From Citrobacter braakii (GTDB lineage: Bacteria > Pseudomonadota > Gammaproteobacteria > Enterobacterales > Enterobacteriaceae): DNA of 64,000 nt. The position numbers were made by a program, and so were the translations under genes. The stretch covers positions 434,001 through 498,000 of the forward strand of contig NZ_NAEW01000001.1 of NCBI RefSeq assembly GCF_002075345.1, written 5' to 3'. Below the pieces are notes generated by a model. That model worked only from the letters and a program-made list of their open reading frames with translations, was not told where the DNA came from and searched no databases. This document shows positions 43,035 through 52,804 of this stretch, in pieces; the stretch's first letter is position 1; the number at the start of each line of letters is the position of its first letter.

Positions 43035-43865
43035 TTACGCTTTTTTCCAGAAATCATCAAACACGGTGATCGGTGTGCGACGTTTATGCTCAGTTTTCAC
43101 GTACCAGCCTTCAATTTTTTTTGCGACGTCGGCATCCAGCGTTTTTCCTTCCAGATAGTCGTCGATGTTGTCGTAAGTGACGCCCAGTGCGGCTTCATCC
43201 GGCAGAGAAGGGCGATCGTCCTCGAGGTCAGCAGTTGGTGCTTTCTTATATAAGTGCTCCGGGCACCCCAGCGCGGCGAGCAGTTGTTTGCCCTGGCGCT
43301 TGTTCAGACGAAATAGTGGGTTAATGTCGGTACCGCCATCGCCGTACTTAGTGAAAAATCCGGTGATGGCTTCTGCAGCATGATCGGTACCCACGACAAC
43401 CCCGCTGGTCATGCCGGCGATACTGTATTGTGCCTTCATACGTTCACGGGCTTTTTCATTGCCACGCACAAAATCGCTCAGTTCAATACCCGCTTCACGC
43501 AGGGCCTGCTCGCTGGCCAGCACCGCGCCCTTAATATTGACGGTCAGTACGCGGTCCGGTTGAATAAAGGCGATGGCATCCTGGCAGTCCTGCTCATCGG
43601 CCTGAACGCCATACGGTAGGCGTACGGCAATAAACTGCAGTGCGTCATTACCCGTTTCTTTTCGCAGCTCGGTGATCGCCATCTGGCACAGTTTTCCCGC
43701 GAGCGTTGAGTCCTGTCCGCCGCTAATTCCCAACACCAGCGATTTCAGAAAGGGGTAGGTCTGCAGATACGATTTCAGGAAATCCACGCTGCGGCGAATT
43801 TCTTCTTCTGCATTGATGTGCGGTTTTGCGCCAAGCGCCTGGATTATCTCTTGCTGCAGAGTCAT
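43035..43865 (-). CDS. nadE: NH3-dependent NAD synthetase NadE
   Basis: NadE amidates nicotinate adenine dinucleotide to NAD with ammonia and ATP, the last step of NAD synthesis. The ATP pyrophosphatase P-loop is [15 protein letters not shown]. The substrate region has [18 protein letters not shown], and [18 protein letters not shown] is intact. There is no glutaminase domain, as usual for the enterobacterial enzyme. Length is 276 residues (E. coli 275). GGAGGGGG precedes the ATG. Confidence 0.96.
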   Translation of the reverse strand: MTLQQEIIQALGAKPHINAEEEIRRSVDFLKSYLQTYPFLKSLVLGISGGQDSTLAGKLCQMAITELRKETGNDALQFIAVRLPYGVQADEQDCQDAIAFIQPDRVLTVNIKGAVLASEQALREAGIELSDFVRGNEKARERMKAQYSIAGMTSGVVVGTDHAAEAITGFFTKYGDGGTDINPLFRLNKRQGKQLLAALGCPEHLYKKAPTADLEDDRPSLPDEAALGVTYDNIDDYLEGKTLDADVAKKIEGWYVKTEHKRRTPITVFDDFWKKA

Positions 43866-44075
43866 TTAACCCCCTCCGAAAAATAAAATGATCAAAAAAA
43901 TGATGTGTTAAAGCTAACGCGTTGAGGCCCAAACGACAAGGGATGCGAGCCTGATATAGCATCATTTTGTTTTAATAGAATTTTCCGAAACCACCTAAGT
44001 ATCCTCTGATTGCTTGAAAAATGCGTTGTTGTGCTCCAGGCTTATATAACACGCTGAAATACAAGAGGACGGAAT

Positions 44076-44417
44076 ATGAACAAGAATCTAACAGGAATTC
44101 TGAGCGCAGCGGCTGTTTTGACTATGCTGGCAGGGTGTACGGCCTACGATCGTACGAAAGACCAATTTGTTCAGCCCGTGGTGAAAGATGTGAAGAAAGG
44201 GATGAGCCGGGCGCAGGTAGCGCAGATTGCCGGTAAACCGTCTTCCGAAGTCAGTATGATCCATGCGCGTGGGACGTGTCAGACCTACATCCTGGGTCAA
44301 CGAGATGGTAAAGCTGAGACCTATTTTGTTGCTTTAGATGACACCGGACACGTGATTAACTCTGGCTACCAGACCTGCGCAGAGTACGACACCGACCCGC
44401 AGGCAGCGAAGAAGTAA
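44076..44417 (+). CDS. osmE: Osmotically inducible lipoprotein OsmE
   Basis: A 113-residue lipoprotein with a type II signal peptide and lipobox LAGC (cysteine 21). The mature domain is of the SmpA/OmlA (BamE-like) fold: [21 protein letters not shown]. coli OsmE is induced by osmotic stress through sigma-S; its function is unclear. It is followed by a strong terminator. Confidence 0.95.
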   Translation: MNKNLTGILSAAAVLTMLAGCTAYDRTKDQFVQPVVKDVKKGMSRAQVAQIAGKPSSEVSMIHARGTCQTYILGQRDGKAETYFVALDDTGHVINSGYQTCAEYDTDPQAAKK

Positions 44418-44445
44418 CAACTGTTTATTGCCTGAGCACTCGGGA

Positions 44446-44471
44446 AAACCGGCCACTGCGCCGGTTTTTTT
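44446..44471 (+). terminator. osmE terminator
   Basis: AAACCGGC / GCCGGTTT, 8-bp stem with loop CACTGC, then T run. The core and loop recur in the prophage terminator at 61474-61500. Confidence 0.9.
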
Positions 44472-44485
44472 ATGTCACACGATCT

Positions 44486-44504
44486 TAATTATTGACGCGA
44501 ATTA
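44486..44504. promoter_or_regulatory. Candidate NagC operator of chb
   Basis: TAATT-N9-AATTA is a dyad of the NagC/Mlc type. It is about 105 bases upstream of the chb -10. A weaker partner (TAATTTAGC...CAAGTTA) lies at 44621-44642, which would allow a repression loop as known for E. coli chb. Confidence 0.5.
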
Positions 44505-44515
44505 TTTGCCTGAAG

Positions 44516-44531
44516 TGTGAGGGTGGTCATA
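44516..44531. promoter_or_regulatory. CRP site of chb
   Basis: TGTGA-N6-TCATA has one mismatch to the CRP consensus and lies about 84 bases before the likely transcription start. E. coli chb needs CRP. Confidence 0.65.
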
Positions 44532-44537
44532 ACGCCA

Positions 44538-44569
44538 GGTCAAGGAGAGACAATTTAGTTGGTCAAGGA
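44538..44569 (+). promoter_or_regulatory. ChbR direct repeats
   Basis: GGTCAAGGA occurs at 44538-44546 and 44561-44569, 23 bases apart, as expected for AraC-family binding. The second copy abuts the poor -35 region, the usual place for an activator. Confidence 0.7.
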
Positions 44570-44594
44570 AATACCATCCGCCGGTGCAATCCCG

Positions 44595-44600
44595 TATACT
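44595..44600 (+). promoter_or_regulatory. -10 box of the chb promoter
   Basis: TATACT, with no good -35 at the proper distance (TACCAT), fits an activator-dependent promoter. The leader to chbB would be about 108 bases. Confidence 0.55.
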
Positions 44601-44714
44601 CATTTCAGCCACCTAAAAAAGTAATTTAGCTGACGCAAGTTACCCAGAGCATGGATGCAGGTTAGGGCTTGCGGAGTGTCTGGTGACAGATAATCGCACA
44701 TGAGGATCGTTTTA

Positions 44715-45035
44715 ATGGAAAAGAAACACATTTATCTGTTTTGTTCTGCGGGCATGTCGACTTCATTGTTGGTTTCGAAGATGCGTGCTCAGGCCGAAAA
44801 ATACGAAGTACCGGTTATTATTGAAGCGTTTCCTGAAACGCTGGCCGGAGAAAAAGGTCCAGTGGCCGATGTTGTATTATTAGGTCCACAAATTGCTTAT
44901 ATGTTGCCCGAAATTCAGCGTTTGTTACCCAACAAGCCTGTGGAAGTGATTGACTCGCTGCTGTATGGCAAAGTCGATGGTTTAGGCGTGCTTAAGGCTG
45001 CGGTTGCAGCAATTAAAAAAGCCGCAGCAAATTAA
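44715..45035 (+). CDS. chbB: Chitobiose PTS enzyme IIB, ChbB
   Basis: The cytoplasmic IIB subunit of the N,N'-diacetylchitobiose phosphotransferase system, carrying the phosphoryl group on Cys10 ([10 protein letters not shown]). It passes phosphate from ChbA to the sugar in ChbC. Length is 106 residues, as in E. coli. The ATG at 44715 follows GAGG; the upstream in-frame ATG adds five residues. An 87-base gap separates it from chbC and holds the ChiX target. Confidence 0.96.
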   Translation: MEKKHIYLFCSAGMSTSLLVSKMRAQAEKYEVPVIIEAFPETLAGEKGPVADVVLLGPQIAYMLPEIQRLLPNKPVEVIDSLLYGKVDGLGVLKAAVAAIKKAAAN

Positions 45036-45054
45036 TTATTTTATTTTAATTTTT

Positions 45055-45076
45055 CCCGTCAAAGAGTTATTTCATT
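45055..45076 (+). promoter_or_regulatory. ChiX small-RNA pairing site (trap) in the chbB-chbC gap
   Basis: CCCGTCAAAGAG is an exact complement to the ChiX seed CUCUUUGACGGG as I remember it, and ATTTCATT two bases on pairs with the next part. In E. coli and Salmonella this spacer binds ChiX and causes its decay. A 9-bp hairpin (ACCGCAATT / AATTGCGGT, 45084-45104) follows. Confidence 0.8.
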
Positions 45077-45122
45077 AACATTCACCGCAATTATTAATTG
45101 CGGTATTTAAGGGTATTTTTCT

Positions 45123-46481
45123 ATGAGTAACGCTATTGCTTCACTTGAAAAGGTACTCCTTCCTTTTGCTGTAAAAATTGGAAAGCAGCCACACGTTAAT
45201 GCAATCAAAAACGGTTTTATTCGTTTAATGCCGTTAACCCTCGCAGGGGCCATGTTTGTATTAATCAATAACGTTTTCCTGAGCTTTGGGGAGGGGTCGT
45301 TTTTTTATTCAATGGGCATTCGACTTGATGCTTCAACTATTGAAACGCTGAATAGTTTGAAAGGCATTGGTGGAAACGTCTATAACGGTACGCTGGGTAT
45401 CATGTCATTGATGGCGCCGTTCTTTATCGGTATGGCGCTGGCAGAAGAACGCAAAGTCGACTCTCTGGCTGCCGGGCTGTTATCCGTCGCCGCGTTTATG
45501 ACCGTAACGCCATATAGCGTGGGTGAAGCCTATGCCGTTGGCGCGAACTGGCTCGGCGGTGCCAATATTATTTCCGGTATTATTATCGGCCTCGCGGTCG
45601 CGGAAATGTTCACCTTTGTGGTCCGTCGCAATTGGGTGATTAAATTACCTGATAGCGTACCGACATCCGTGTCGCGCTCTTTCTCTGCGCTGATTCCTGG
45701 CTTCCTTATCCTCTCCATTATGGGGATCATCGCCTGGGCATTGAACACCTGGGGTACGAACTTCCACCAGATCATCATGGATTCCATTTCAACTCCGCTG
45801 GCATCGCTGGGCAGCGTGGTGGGTTGGGCCTACGTGATTTTTGTTCCGCTGCTGTGGTTCTTCGGTATTCACGGTTCACTGGCGCTGACCGCGCTGGACA
45901 GCGGTATCATGACGCCATGGGCGCTGGAAAACATCTCCATTTACCAACAGTTTGGTTCCGTAGACGCCGCGCTGGAAGCTGGAAAGACCTTCCACGTCTG
46001 GGCGAAACCGATGCTCGACTCCTATATTTTCCTCGGGGGTAGCGGGGCTACGCTGGGTCTGATTATCGCTATCTTCCTGGCATCGCGTCGTCCGGATTAT
46101 CGTCAGGTTGCTAAACTGGCACTGCCGTCAGGCCTGTTCCAGATTAACGAACCTATCCTGTTCGGTCTGCCGATCATCATGAACCCGGTGATGTTTATCC
46201 CGTTCATTCTGGTGCAACCGATTCTGGCGGCGATTACGCTGGCAGCTTATTACTCCGGCATTATTCCACCGATTACCAACATCGCACCGTGGACCATGCC
46301 AACCGGTTTGGGCGCGTTCTTTAACACCAACGGTAGCGTCGCAGCTCTGCTGGTTGCGCTGTTCAACCTTGGTATCGCCACGCTGGTTTATCTGCCGTTC
46401 GTGGTGGTAGCCAACAAAGCGCAGAACGTTATTGATCAAGAAGAAAGCGAAGAAGATATCGCTAACGCATTGAAATTCTAA
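45123..46481 (+). CDS. chbC: Chitobiose PTS enzyme IIC, ChbC
   Basis: The membrane permease of the lactose/cellobiose IIC family, with about ten helices. It moves diacetylchitobiose inward and phosphorylates it. The conserved [15 protein letters not shown] and [17 protein letters not shown] substrate-site motifs are present. Length is 452 residues, as in E. coli. A hairpin between this gene and chbA may set relative mRNA stability. Confidence 0.96.
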   Translation: MSNAIASLEKVLLPFAVKIGKQPHVNAIKNGFIRLMPLTLAGAMFVLINNVFLSFGEGSFFYSMGIRLDASTIETLNSLKGIGGNVYNGTLGIMSLMAPFFIGMALAEERKVDSLAAGLLSVAAFMTVTPYSVGEAYAVGANWLGGANIISGIIIGLAVAEMFTFVVRRNWVIKLPDSVPTSVSRSFSALIPGFLILSIMGIIAWALNTWGTNFHQIIMDSISTPLASLGSVVGWAYVIFVPLLWFFGIHGSLALTALDSGIMTPWALENISIYQQFGSVDAALEAGKTFHVWAKPMLDSYIFLGGSGATLGLIIAIFLASRRPDYRQVAKLALPSGLFQINEPILFGLPIIMNPVMFIPFILVQPILAAITLAAYYSGIIPPITNIAPWTMPTGLGAFFNTNGSVAALLVALFNLGIATLVYLPFVVVANKAQNVIDQEESEEDIANALKF

Positions 46482-46488
46482 AATTTAA

Positions 46489-46516
46489 TCCGGCATGGCT
46501 TCACGGTCATGCCGGA
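46489..46516. repeat. Intercistronic hairpin chbC-chbA
   Basis: TCCGGCATG / CATGCCGGA, a perfect 9-bp REP-like stem with a 10-base loop between the two coding regions. There is no T run, so it is more likely an RNA stabiliser than a terminator. Confidence 0.6.
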
Positions 46517-46536
46517 CTGAACCAGAGGAAAAAAGT

Positions 46537-46884
46537 ATGTTGGATATCGAAAACATCGTCGACACGCAGTCAGAAGCAGAAGAACTCGAAGAAGTGGTGA
46601 TGGGTCTCATCATCAACTCCGGTCAGGCGCGTAGCCTGGCGTACGGCGCGCTCAAAATGGCCAAGCAAGGCGATTTCGAGTCAGCTAAGGCTATGATGGA
46701 CCAGTCTCGTCTGGCGCTGAATGAAGCGCACCTCGTGCAAACGAAACTGATTGAAGGCGATCAGGGCGAAGGTAAAATGAAAGTTAGCCTGGTGCTGGTT
46801 CATGCTCAGGACCACCTGATGACATCAATGCTGGCGCGTGAGCTGGTGACTGAACTGATTGAGCTTCACGAAAAGCTGAAATAG
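46537..46884 (+). CDS. chbA: Chitobiose PTS enzyme IIA, ChbA
   Basis: The trimeric helical IIA subunit that receives phosphate from HPr on His89 (LVHAQDHLM) and gives it to ChbB. Length is 115 residues (E. coli 116). The ATG at 46537 follows AGAGGAA; the frame upstream runs through the hairpin and is not conserved. It is 13 bases before chbR. Confidence 0.95.
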   Translation: MLDIENIVDTQSEAEELEEVVMGLIINSGQARSLAYGALKMAKQGDFESAKAMMDQSRLALNEAHLVQTKLIEGDQGEGKMKVSLVLVHAQDHLMTSMLARELVTELIELHEKLK

Positions 46885-46897
46885 CGAGGAGTGCATA

Positions 46898-47737
46898 ATG
46901 CAGCTACAGATTAACGCACCGGAAATCAAAACCGTCTATGAGCAGCAGCTGTTTAATGGCAAAAATTTCCATGTGTTCATCTATAACAAAACTGAGAGCA
47001 TCAGCGGGCTGCATCAGCATGACTACTACGAATTTACCCTGGTTTTAACCGGGCGCTATTATCAGGAAATCAACGGTAAACGCGTATTGCTCGAACGCGG
47101 GGACTTTGTTTTTATTCCATTGGGATCGCACCACCAGAGTTTTTATGATTTTGGGGCGACAAGGATCCTGAACGTCGGTATCAGTAAACGCTTTTTTGAA
47201 CAGCACTACCACCCGCTGCTGCCATTTTGTTTCGTTGCATCGCAGGTCTATCGGGCGAATAATTCGTTTCTCACTTACATTGAAACGGTTATTGCATCAT
47301 TGAACTTTCGCGAGAGTGGACTGGATGAATTTGTAGAAGTGGTCACCTTCTATATTATTAACCGGTTGCGCCATCATCGCGAAGAGCAGGTGCTGGATGA
47401 TATTCCGCAGTGGCTTAAAACCACCGTGGAGACCATGCATGACAAACGGCAGTTTAGCGAGAATGCGCTGGAAAACATGGTACACCTGTCCGCGAAATCC
47501 CAGGAGTATCTGACCCGCGCAACCCAGCGTTATTACAGCAAAACGCCGATGCAGATCATTAATGAAATCCGCATTAACTTTGCTAAAAAACAGCTGGAAA
47601 TGACTAACTATTCTGTAACGGATATTGCTTACGAATCTGGCTACAGTAGTCCAAGTCTGTTTATTAAAACGTTTAAAAAGCTGACGTCATTTACACCTAA
47701 TAGCTATCGTAAGAAATTAACTGAATTTAATCAGTAG
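46898..47737 (+). CDS. chbR: AraC-family regulator ChbR
   Basis: A dual regulator of the chb operon: it represses without chitobiose and activates with CRP when the inducer is present. The N-terminal cupin part has [16 protein letters not shown] and [15 protein letters not shown]. The C-terminal double helix-turn-helix includes [20 protein letters not shown] continuing to [15 protein letters not shown]. Length is 279 residues (E. coli 280). It is encoded inside the operon it controls; its likely sites are at 44538-44569. Confidence 0.95.
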   Translation: MQLQINAPEIKTVYEQQLFNGKNFHVFIYNKTESISGLHQHDYYEFTLVLTGRYYQEINGKRVLLERGDFVFIPLGSHHQSFYDFGATRILNVGISKRFFEQHYHPLLPFCFVASQVYRANNSFLTYIETVIASLNFRESGLDEFVEVVTFYIINRLRHHREEQVLDDIPQWLKTTVETMHDKRQFSENALENMVHLSAKSQEYLTRATQRYYSKTPMQIINEIRINFAKKQLEMTNYSVTDIAYESGYSSPSLFIKTFKKLTSFTPNSYRKKLTEFNQ

Positions 47738-47861
47738 ATATTATTTGCCAATAACCCATTTTTTATAGCTTGCCCAAAATAGCGTCGGGACAGCCACGCT
47801 ATACCTGACAAACGGGTTGAGCATAATACACGTCAGTGTTTTGACACTGAAGGGAGAAAGT

Positions 47862-49217
47862 ATGAGCCAGAAATTAAAAGTCGTCACTATCGGTGGCGGG
47901 AGCAGCTACACCCCTGAGTTACTTGAAGGCTTTATTAAGCGCTATCATGAATTACCGGTTTCTGAATTGTGGCTGGTTGATGTCGACGATGGAAAAGAGA
48001 AGCTGGACATTATTTTTGACCTTTGCCAGCGCATGATCGATAAAGCTGGCGTGCCGATGAAGTTGTTTAAAACGCTGGACCGCCGTGAAGCGCTGAAAGA
48101 TGCTGATTTCGTTACCACCCAGCTGCGCGTAGGGCAACTGAAAGCCCGCGAAAAGGATGAACGCATTCCGCTGAGTCACGGGTATCTGGGGCAGGAAACC
48201 AACGGCGCTGGTGGGCTGTTCAAAGGTCTGCGTACTATTCCGGTTATCTTTGATATTGTCAAAGATGTGGAAGAACTGTGCCCGAATGCGTGGGTGATTA
48301 ACTTTACTAACCCGGCCGGGATGGTGACGGAAGCGGTCTATCGCCATACGAATTTTAAGAAATTCATCGGTGTATGTAATATTCCTGTTGGCATGAAAAT
48401 GTTCATTAGCGATGTGCTGGCGCTGAAAGAGAGCGATGACTTATCCATCGATCTGTTCGGTCTGAACCATATGGTCTTCATTAAAGACGTGCTGGTGAAT
48501 GGTAAATCACGCTTTGATGAACTGTTGGATGGCGTGGCTTCAGGTCAACTGAAAGCCTCCACCGTGAAGAACATCTTCGATCTGCCGTTCAGTGAAGGGT
48601 TGATTCGCTCGCTGAAGCTGCTGCCGTGCTCATATTTGCTCTATTACTTCAAGCCAAAAGAGATGCTGGCGATTGAAATGGGTGAATACTATAAGGGCGG
48701 CGCTCGCGCTCAGGTGGTACAGAAAGTGGAGAAACAACTGTTTGATCTGTACAAAAACCCGGATTTGAACGTGAAACCGAAAGAGCTGGAACAGCGTGGT
48801 GGAGCCTATTACTCCGATGCGGCCTGTGAAGTGATCAACGCCATCTACAACGACAAACAGACCGAGCACTATGTCAACGTTCCGCACCATGGGCATGTTG
48901 ACAATATCCCGGCGGACTGGGCGGTTGAGATGACCTGTACACTGGGACGCAACGGCGCCACGCCGCACCCACGTATTACCCATTTTGATGAGAAAGTGCT
49001 GGGCCTTATCTATACCATAAAAGGCTTTGAAGTCGCGGCGAGCAATGCGGCACTGAGCGGTGAGCTGAATGATGTGCTGCTGGCGTTGAACCTGAGTCCG
49101 CTGGTGCATTCTGACAGCGATGCCGAGATTCTGGCGCGTGAGCTGATTCTGGCGCATGAAAAATGGCTGCCAAACTTCGCCGGGTGTATCGAGAAACTCA
49201 AAAGCGAACAACACTAA
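47862..49217 (+). CDS. chbF: Monoacetylchitobiose-6-phosphate hydrolase ChbF (GH4)
   Basis: A family 4 glycoside hydrolase that uses NAD and a divalent metal to split deacetylated chitobiose 6-phosphate. The N-terminal NAD motif is VVTIGGGSSYTPELLEG; VINFTNPAGMVTEA and GVCNIPVGMK (metal Cys region) follow. The ATG at 47862 has AGGGAG before it and gives 451 residues (E. coli 450). The upstream frame adds 15 unrelated residues. The 124-base gap after chbR contains no gene. Confidence 0.95.
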   Translation: MSQKLKVVTIGGGSSYTPELLEGFIKRYHELPVSELWLVDVDDGKEKLDIIFDLCQRMIDKAGVPMKLFKTLDRREALKDADFVTTQLRVGQLKAREKDERIPLSHGYLGQETNGAGGLFKGLRTIPVIFDIVKDVEELCPNAWVINFTNPAGMVTEAVYRHTNFKKFIGVCNIPVGMKMFISDVLALKESDDLSIDLFGLNHMVFIKDVLVNGKSRFDELLDGVASGQLKASTVKNIFDLPFSEGLIRSLKLLPCSYLLYYFKPKEMLAIEMGEYYKGGARAQVVQKVEKQLFDLYKNPDLNVKPKELEQRGGAYYSDAACEVINAIYNDKQTEHYVNVPHHGHVDNIPADWAVEMTCTLGRNGATPHPRITHFDEKVLGLIYTIKGFEVAASNAALSGELNDVLLALNLSPLVHSDSDAEILARELILAHEKWLPNFAGCIEKLKSEQH

Positions 49218-49229
49218 CTGAGGTCGGCT

Positions 49230-49988
49230 ATGGAACGCGTACTGATTGTAAATGCGGATGATTTTGGCCTGAGTAAAGGACAAAACTACGGCATTGTTGA
49301 AGCCTGTCGCAATGGCGTGGTCACCTCGACAACCGCACTGGTTAATGGCGCAGCCATTGACCATGCGGTACAGCTGAGTCGCGACATTCCTGAACTTGCC
49401 GTTGGGATGCATTTTGTTCTGACGCTGGGCAGGCCGTTGACGGCAATGCCAGGCCTTACTCGTGACGGGTTACTGGGAAAATGGATCTGGCAGATGGCTG
49501 AAGAAGACACCTTGCCGTTGGATGAAATTTCTCAGGAACTGGCCGCGCAGTATCAGCGTTTTATTGACCTGTTCGGGCGGGAGCCAACGCATCTGGATAG
49601 CCATCACCATGTGCATATGTTCCCGCAGATTTTCCCTATCGTGGCCGGGTTTGCTGCCCAACGGGGGATTGCGTTACGGATCGATCGTCAGACGGTATTC
49701 CAGGCGTCTGACTTTCCGCAGACGTTACGGACTTCCCAGGGATTCAGCAGCGAGTTTTATGGTGAAGCGATTTCTGAAGCCCTGTTTTTGCAAACGCTTG
49801 ACGCGTCAGCAGACCGGGGAGAGTCCTCGCTGGAAGTGATGTGTCATCCGGCCTTTATCGATGACATTATTCGTCAAAGTGCCTACTGTTACCCCCGCTT
49901 AACTGAGCTCGACGTGCTGACGTCTCCGTCACTGAAATATGCTATTGCGGAGCGCGGTTATCGTCTTGGCAGTTTTCTGAACGTCTAA
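49230..49988 (+). CDS. chbG: Chitooligosaccharide deacetylase ChbG
   Basis: A YdjC-family zinc deacetylase that removes one acetyl group from diacetylchitobiose 6-phosphate, making the true inducer of ChbR and the substrate of ChbF. Metal motifs are [11 protein letters not shown] (Asp) and [13 protein letters not shown] (His pair). Length is 252 residues (E. coli 249). It lies 12 bases after chbF and ends the operon with a terminator. Confidence 0.94.
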   Translation: MERVLIVNADDFGLSKGQNYGIVEACRNGVVTSTTALVNGAAIDHAVQLSRDIPELAVGMHFVLTLGRPLTAMPGLTRDGLLGKWIWQMAEEDTLPLDEISQELAAQYQRFIDLFGREPTHLDSHHHVHMFPQIFPIVAGFAAQRGIALRIDRQTVFQASDFPQTLRTSQGFSSEFYGEAISEALFLQTLDASADRGESSLEVMCHPAFIDDIIRQSAYCYPRLTELDVLTSPSLKYAIAERGYRLGSFLNV

Positions 49989-49998
49989 CTCCTGAGTT

Positions 49999-50027
49999 TG
50001 CGGCGCATAATGCGCCGCATTTTTTTA
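49999..50027 (+). terminator. chb operon terminator
   Basis: TGCGGCGCA / TGCGCCGCA, a 9-bp stem with a 3-base loop, then seven T. It reaches the stop codon of the convergent katE. Confidence 0.9.
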
Positions 50028-52283
50028 GGCAGGGATCGTGTCGATTTTTCCGGCGCGTGACCAGACGCGGTGCGCAGTCATTAGCGTCAGCAGGGTATCC
50101 ATAAACTGTGCGTCTACACTGTCTGCCTCCACCACGCCTTCTTCTCCTTCATTTTTGATATTCAACGTTGCTTTAAACTGACGCGCATCGCCAGCCAGTG
50201 CGATAGGTTTTAAGTGCTTATACGCTTCGAGTAAGTAATATCGGGCATCACCGTTCATAGCGATATCAGCGATATTGCCACACGGAACGATAACCGCATC
50301 GACGGTCAGCGATGGTGAACCCGCAAAGGTACCGGCGATTGTCAGGACGGAACCATCATCGGCAACCACATTACCCATTCGGGAATAGAGCAGTTTGGCG
50401 TGAACGCCTTTGGCCTGTAAGGCTTGCATGATGGCAAGCAGGTCGCCTGATTTCACCTGGTCATTAAGTAGAATGGCGACCACGCGGCCCTTAATCTCAC
50501 CTTGCGCACCCGCATATAAACTGAGTGACGGCGCACTTTTCAAACCATTGACGTTGGCCGGTGGGGCGATTTTGGCCTGTTCCTCGGTTAGCTCAAAACC
50601 GAGATTATCGGCAACCGCCTCGGCGAGGGCTGTATCAATATGGGCTAACTGTTCGACCACTCTTTCCCGAATATAGGGGCGCGTAACTTTGCTGAGTTCG
50701 AAGCTGAATCCGCCGATAATATGCTGCTGTTCAATTGGCGTCTGACTTAGCCAGAACAGGCGAGGGTGCGCATAGTATTCGCCAAAAGAGGGGCTACGTT
50801 CGCGGATTTTGTTTCCTTCAATCCGTTCCTGATACGATTCAAATCCACCGCGTTTTGGCCCCGGCGGCGTTTCACGCGGCCAGTTATCATTGATGGAATT
50901 AGGTTCATAGTTGGCCGGGTTGGTATCGATGTCCATACGATGCATACCGTCACGCTGGAAGTTATGGTACGGGCAGGTCGGGCGATTAATCGGGATTTCA
51001 TGGAAGTTGGGCCCGCCCAGGCGGCTGATTTGGGTATCGGTATACGAAAACAAGCGGCCTTGCAGCAAGGGATCGTTGGTAAAATCGATACCAGGGACGA
51101 TGTGTCCGGGATGAAAAGCGACTTGTTCATTTTCGGCGAAGAAATTATCCGGATTACGATTCAGCACCATTTTACCGACGCGTTGCACCGGAACCAGCTC
51201 TTCTGGGATCAGCTTGGTCGGGTCGAGCAGGTCAAAATCGAACTTGAATTCGTCTTCTTCAGGAATGAGCTGCAGCCCCAGTTCGTATTCTGGATAATCG
51301 CCTGCTTCAATAGCTTCCCACAGATCGCGGCGATGAAAGTCGGGATCACGACCGGTAAGTTTTTGCGCTTCATCCCATACCAGCGAAGCTTTGCCCGCCA
51401 GCGGTTTCCAGTGAAAACGGACAAAGGTGGCTTTCCCTTGCGCATTTATCAACCGGAACGTGTGAATGCCAAAGCCTTCCATCGTGCGATAGCTGCGTGG
51501 AATACCCCGGTCGGACATCGCCCATATAACGTTGTGCAACGTTTCTGGCTGTAACGAGACATAATCCCAAAAGGTATCGTGGGCGCTTTGACCCTGTGGG
51601 ATAGCCCAATGCGGCTCCGGTTTTACCGCATGAACGAAATCCGGGAATTTATGGGCATCCTGAATGAAGAAGACTGGCGTGTTGTTTCCCACCAGATCGA
51701 AAATGCCCTCCTCAGTATAAAATTTGGTCGCAAATCCTCGAATATCTCTGACCGTATCCGCTGAGCCTGCGCCGCCCTGAACCGTAGAGAAACGGACAAA
51801 AACCGGGGTGATTTTATTTTCATCACTCAGAAAGTCCGCTTTCGTTGTCGCGCTGAGGCTGGCATAGGGCTGAAAGTAACCATGAGCAGCAGAACCTCGG
51901 GCATGTACGATCCGCTCCGGGATGCGTTCGTGATCAAAATGGGTGATTTTTTCCCGCAGGATAAAGTCTTCCAGCAGAGTTGGCCCACGGTTTCCTGCGC
52001 GCAGAGAGTTTTGATCGTCCGCGATGCGCACTCCCTGATTGGTTGTCAGAGCAAAATCTTCGCTGCCTTTGCGAAAACTTTCCAGCGCGTTGAGTTTGTC
52101 ACTTCTGGTGTCAGGCGCTTTTAAGCTACCGGACGTGGTGGGCTGCATGCCTGGTGGCGTGGGTTCAGGTGTTGGCCGATGTGAACCGTCTGCTGGCGCC
52201 AGTGAGTCAAGTCCTGGCTGGGATTCGCTGGCATCATGAACCGGCGCTGAGTGATGGAGTGGGTGCTTATCATTCTGTGACAT
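50025..52283 (-). CDS. katE: Catalase HPII
   Basis: The large monofunctional heme catalase, sigma-S controlled in E. coli and made in stationary phase. The core has the distal His in [18 protein letters not shown] and the proximal heme Tyr in [16 protein letters not shown]-terminal DJ-1/PfpI-like domain (about residues 600-752, [12 protein letters not shown] onward) is typical of large-subunit catalases. Length is 752 residues (E. coli 753). Divergent from cedA, with 215 bases between the starts. Confidence 0.97.
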   Translation of the reverse strand: MSQNDKHPLHHSAPVHDASESQPGLDSLAPADGSHRPTPEPTPPGMQPTTSGSLKAPDTRSDKLNALESFRKGSEDFALTTNQGVRIADDQNSLRAGNRGPTLLEDFILREKITHFDHERIPERIVHARGSAAHGYFQPYASLSATTKADFLSDENKITPVFVRFSTVQGGAGSADTVRDIRGFATKFYTEEGIFDLVGNNTPVFFIQDAHKFPDFVHAVKPEPHWAIPQGQSAHDTFWDYVSLQPETLHNVIWAMSDRGIPRSYRTMEGFGIHTFRLINAQGKATFVRFHWKPLAGKASLVWDEAQKLTGRDPDFHRRDLWEAIEAGDYPEYELGLQLIPEEDEFKFDFDLLDPTKLIPEELVPVQRVGKMVLNRNPDNFFAENEQVAFHPGHIVPGIDFTNDPLLQGRLFSYTDTQISRLGGPNFHEIPINRPTCPYHNFQRDGMHRMDIDTNPANYEPNSINDNWPRETPPGPKRGGFESYQERIEGNKIRERSPSFGEYYAHPRLFWLSQTPIEQQHIIGGFSFELSKVTRPYIRERVVEQLAHIDTALAEAVADNLGFELTEEQAKIAPPANVNGLKSAPSLSLYAGAQGEIKGRVVAILLNDQVKSGDLLAIMQALQAKGVHAKLLYSRMGNVVADDGSVLTIAGTFAGSPSLTVDAVIVPCGNIADIAMNGDARYYLLEAYKHLKPIALAGDARQFKATLNIKNEGEEGVVEADSVDAQFMDTLLTLMTAHRVWSRAGKIDTIPA

Positions 52284-52498
52284 TAAACTCGTCTCCTGTT
52301 TTCATCGCTTAAAGGTCGTTGTTGCCGTCAAAAGCTTTAACTATAGACCACTTGCTCAGTGGTGCAGGAACTGACCGAGGGCGTAAAGCGCGATGAACCA
52401 GGCAAACAGCGCACGCAAGGCAGGACGTCAGGAGGCAAAATCGGCTAAGATAGCCGTTTTCTGATTTTTAGAATTAGTCTTTAGTGAAGCAACTGATT

Positions 52499-52738
52499 AT
52501 GAAACCTCTTCGCCAACAAAATCGTCCGGTAATTAGCTATGTTCCTCGCGTGGAGCCAGCCCCACCAGAGCATGCAGTTAAAATGGATGCGTTTCGTGAC
52601 GTATGGATACTGCGCGGAAAATATGTCGCTTTTGTCTTAATAGGGGAGGCGTTTCAGCGTTCACCTGCATTTACGGTCCCGGAATCAGCGCAACGCTGGG
52701 CTAATCAGGTTCGCCAGGAAAATGAACTGAGCGATTAA
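52499..52738 (+). CDS. cedA: Cell division activator CedA
   Basis: A small DNA-binding protein (79 residues; E. coli 80) that restores division in cells over-replicating because of a dnaA mutation; also reported to bind RNA polymerase. It starts MKPLRQQNRPVISYVPR and contains FRDVWILRGKYVAFVL and the C-terminal FTVPESAQRWANQ. A GTG at 52484 would add five residues; neither start has a strong ribosome binding site and 52499 fits E. coli better. K-12 ydjO, which lies next to cedA there, is absent. Confidence 0.9.
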   Translation: MKPLRQQNRPVISYVPRVEPAPPEHAVKMDAFRDVWILRGKYVAFVLIGEAFQRSPAFTVPESAQRWANQVRQENELSD

Positions 52739-52745
52739 TGGATAT

Positions 52746-52784
52746 AAAAAAAACGCCGGAGCATGACACTCCGGCGGTTTTTTT
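52746..52784. terminator. Bidirectional terminator between cedA and tcyP
   Basis: CGCCGGAG / CTCCGGCG with a 7-base loop, flanked by eight A on the left and a run of T on the right, so it can stop transcripts from both sides. Confidence 0.9.
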
Positions 52785-52804
52785 TGTTTTTCAGTCTAAC
52801 AGAC

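Noticed and set aside
44700..44714. Earlier ATG for chbB at 44700
   Set aside because: Adds five residues absent from E. coli ChbB and uses the likely ribosome binding region as coding.
48630..49412. 260-codon minus-strand frame across chbF-chbG
   Set aside because: Overlaps two well supported genes and shows no domain.
50766..51554. 262-codon plus-strand frame inside katE
   Set aside because: Antisense of a conserved catalase core; no start signals.
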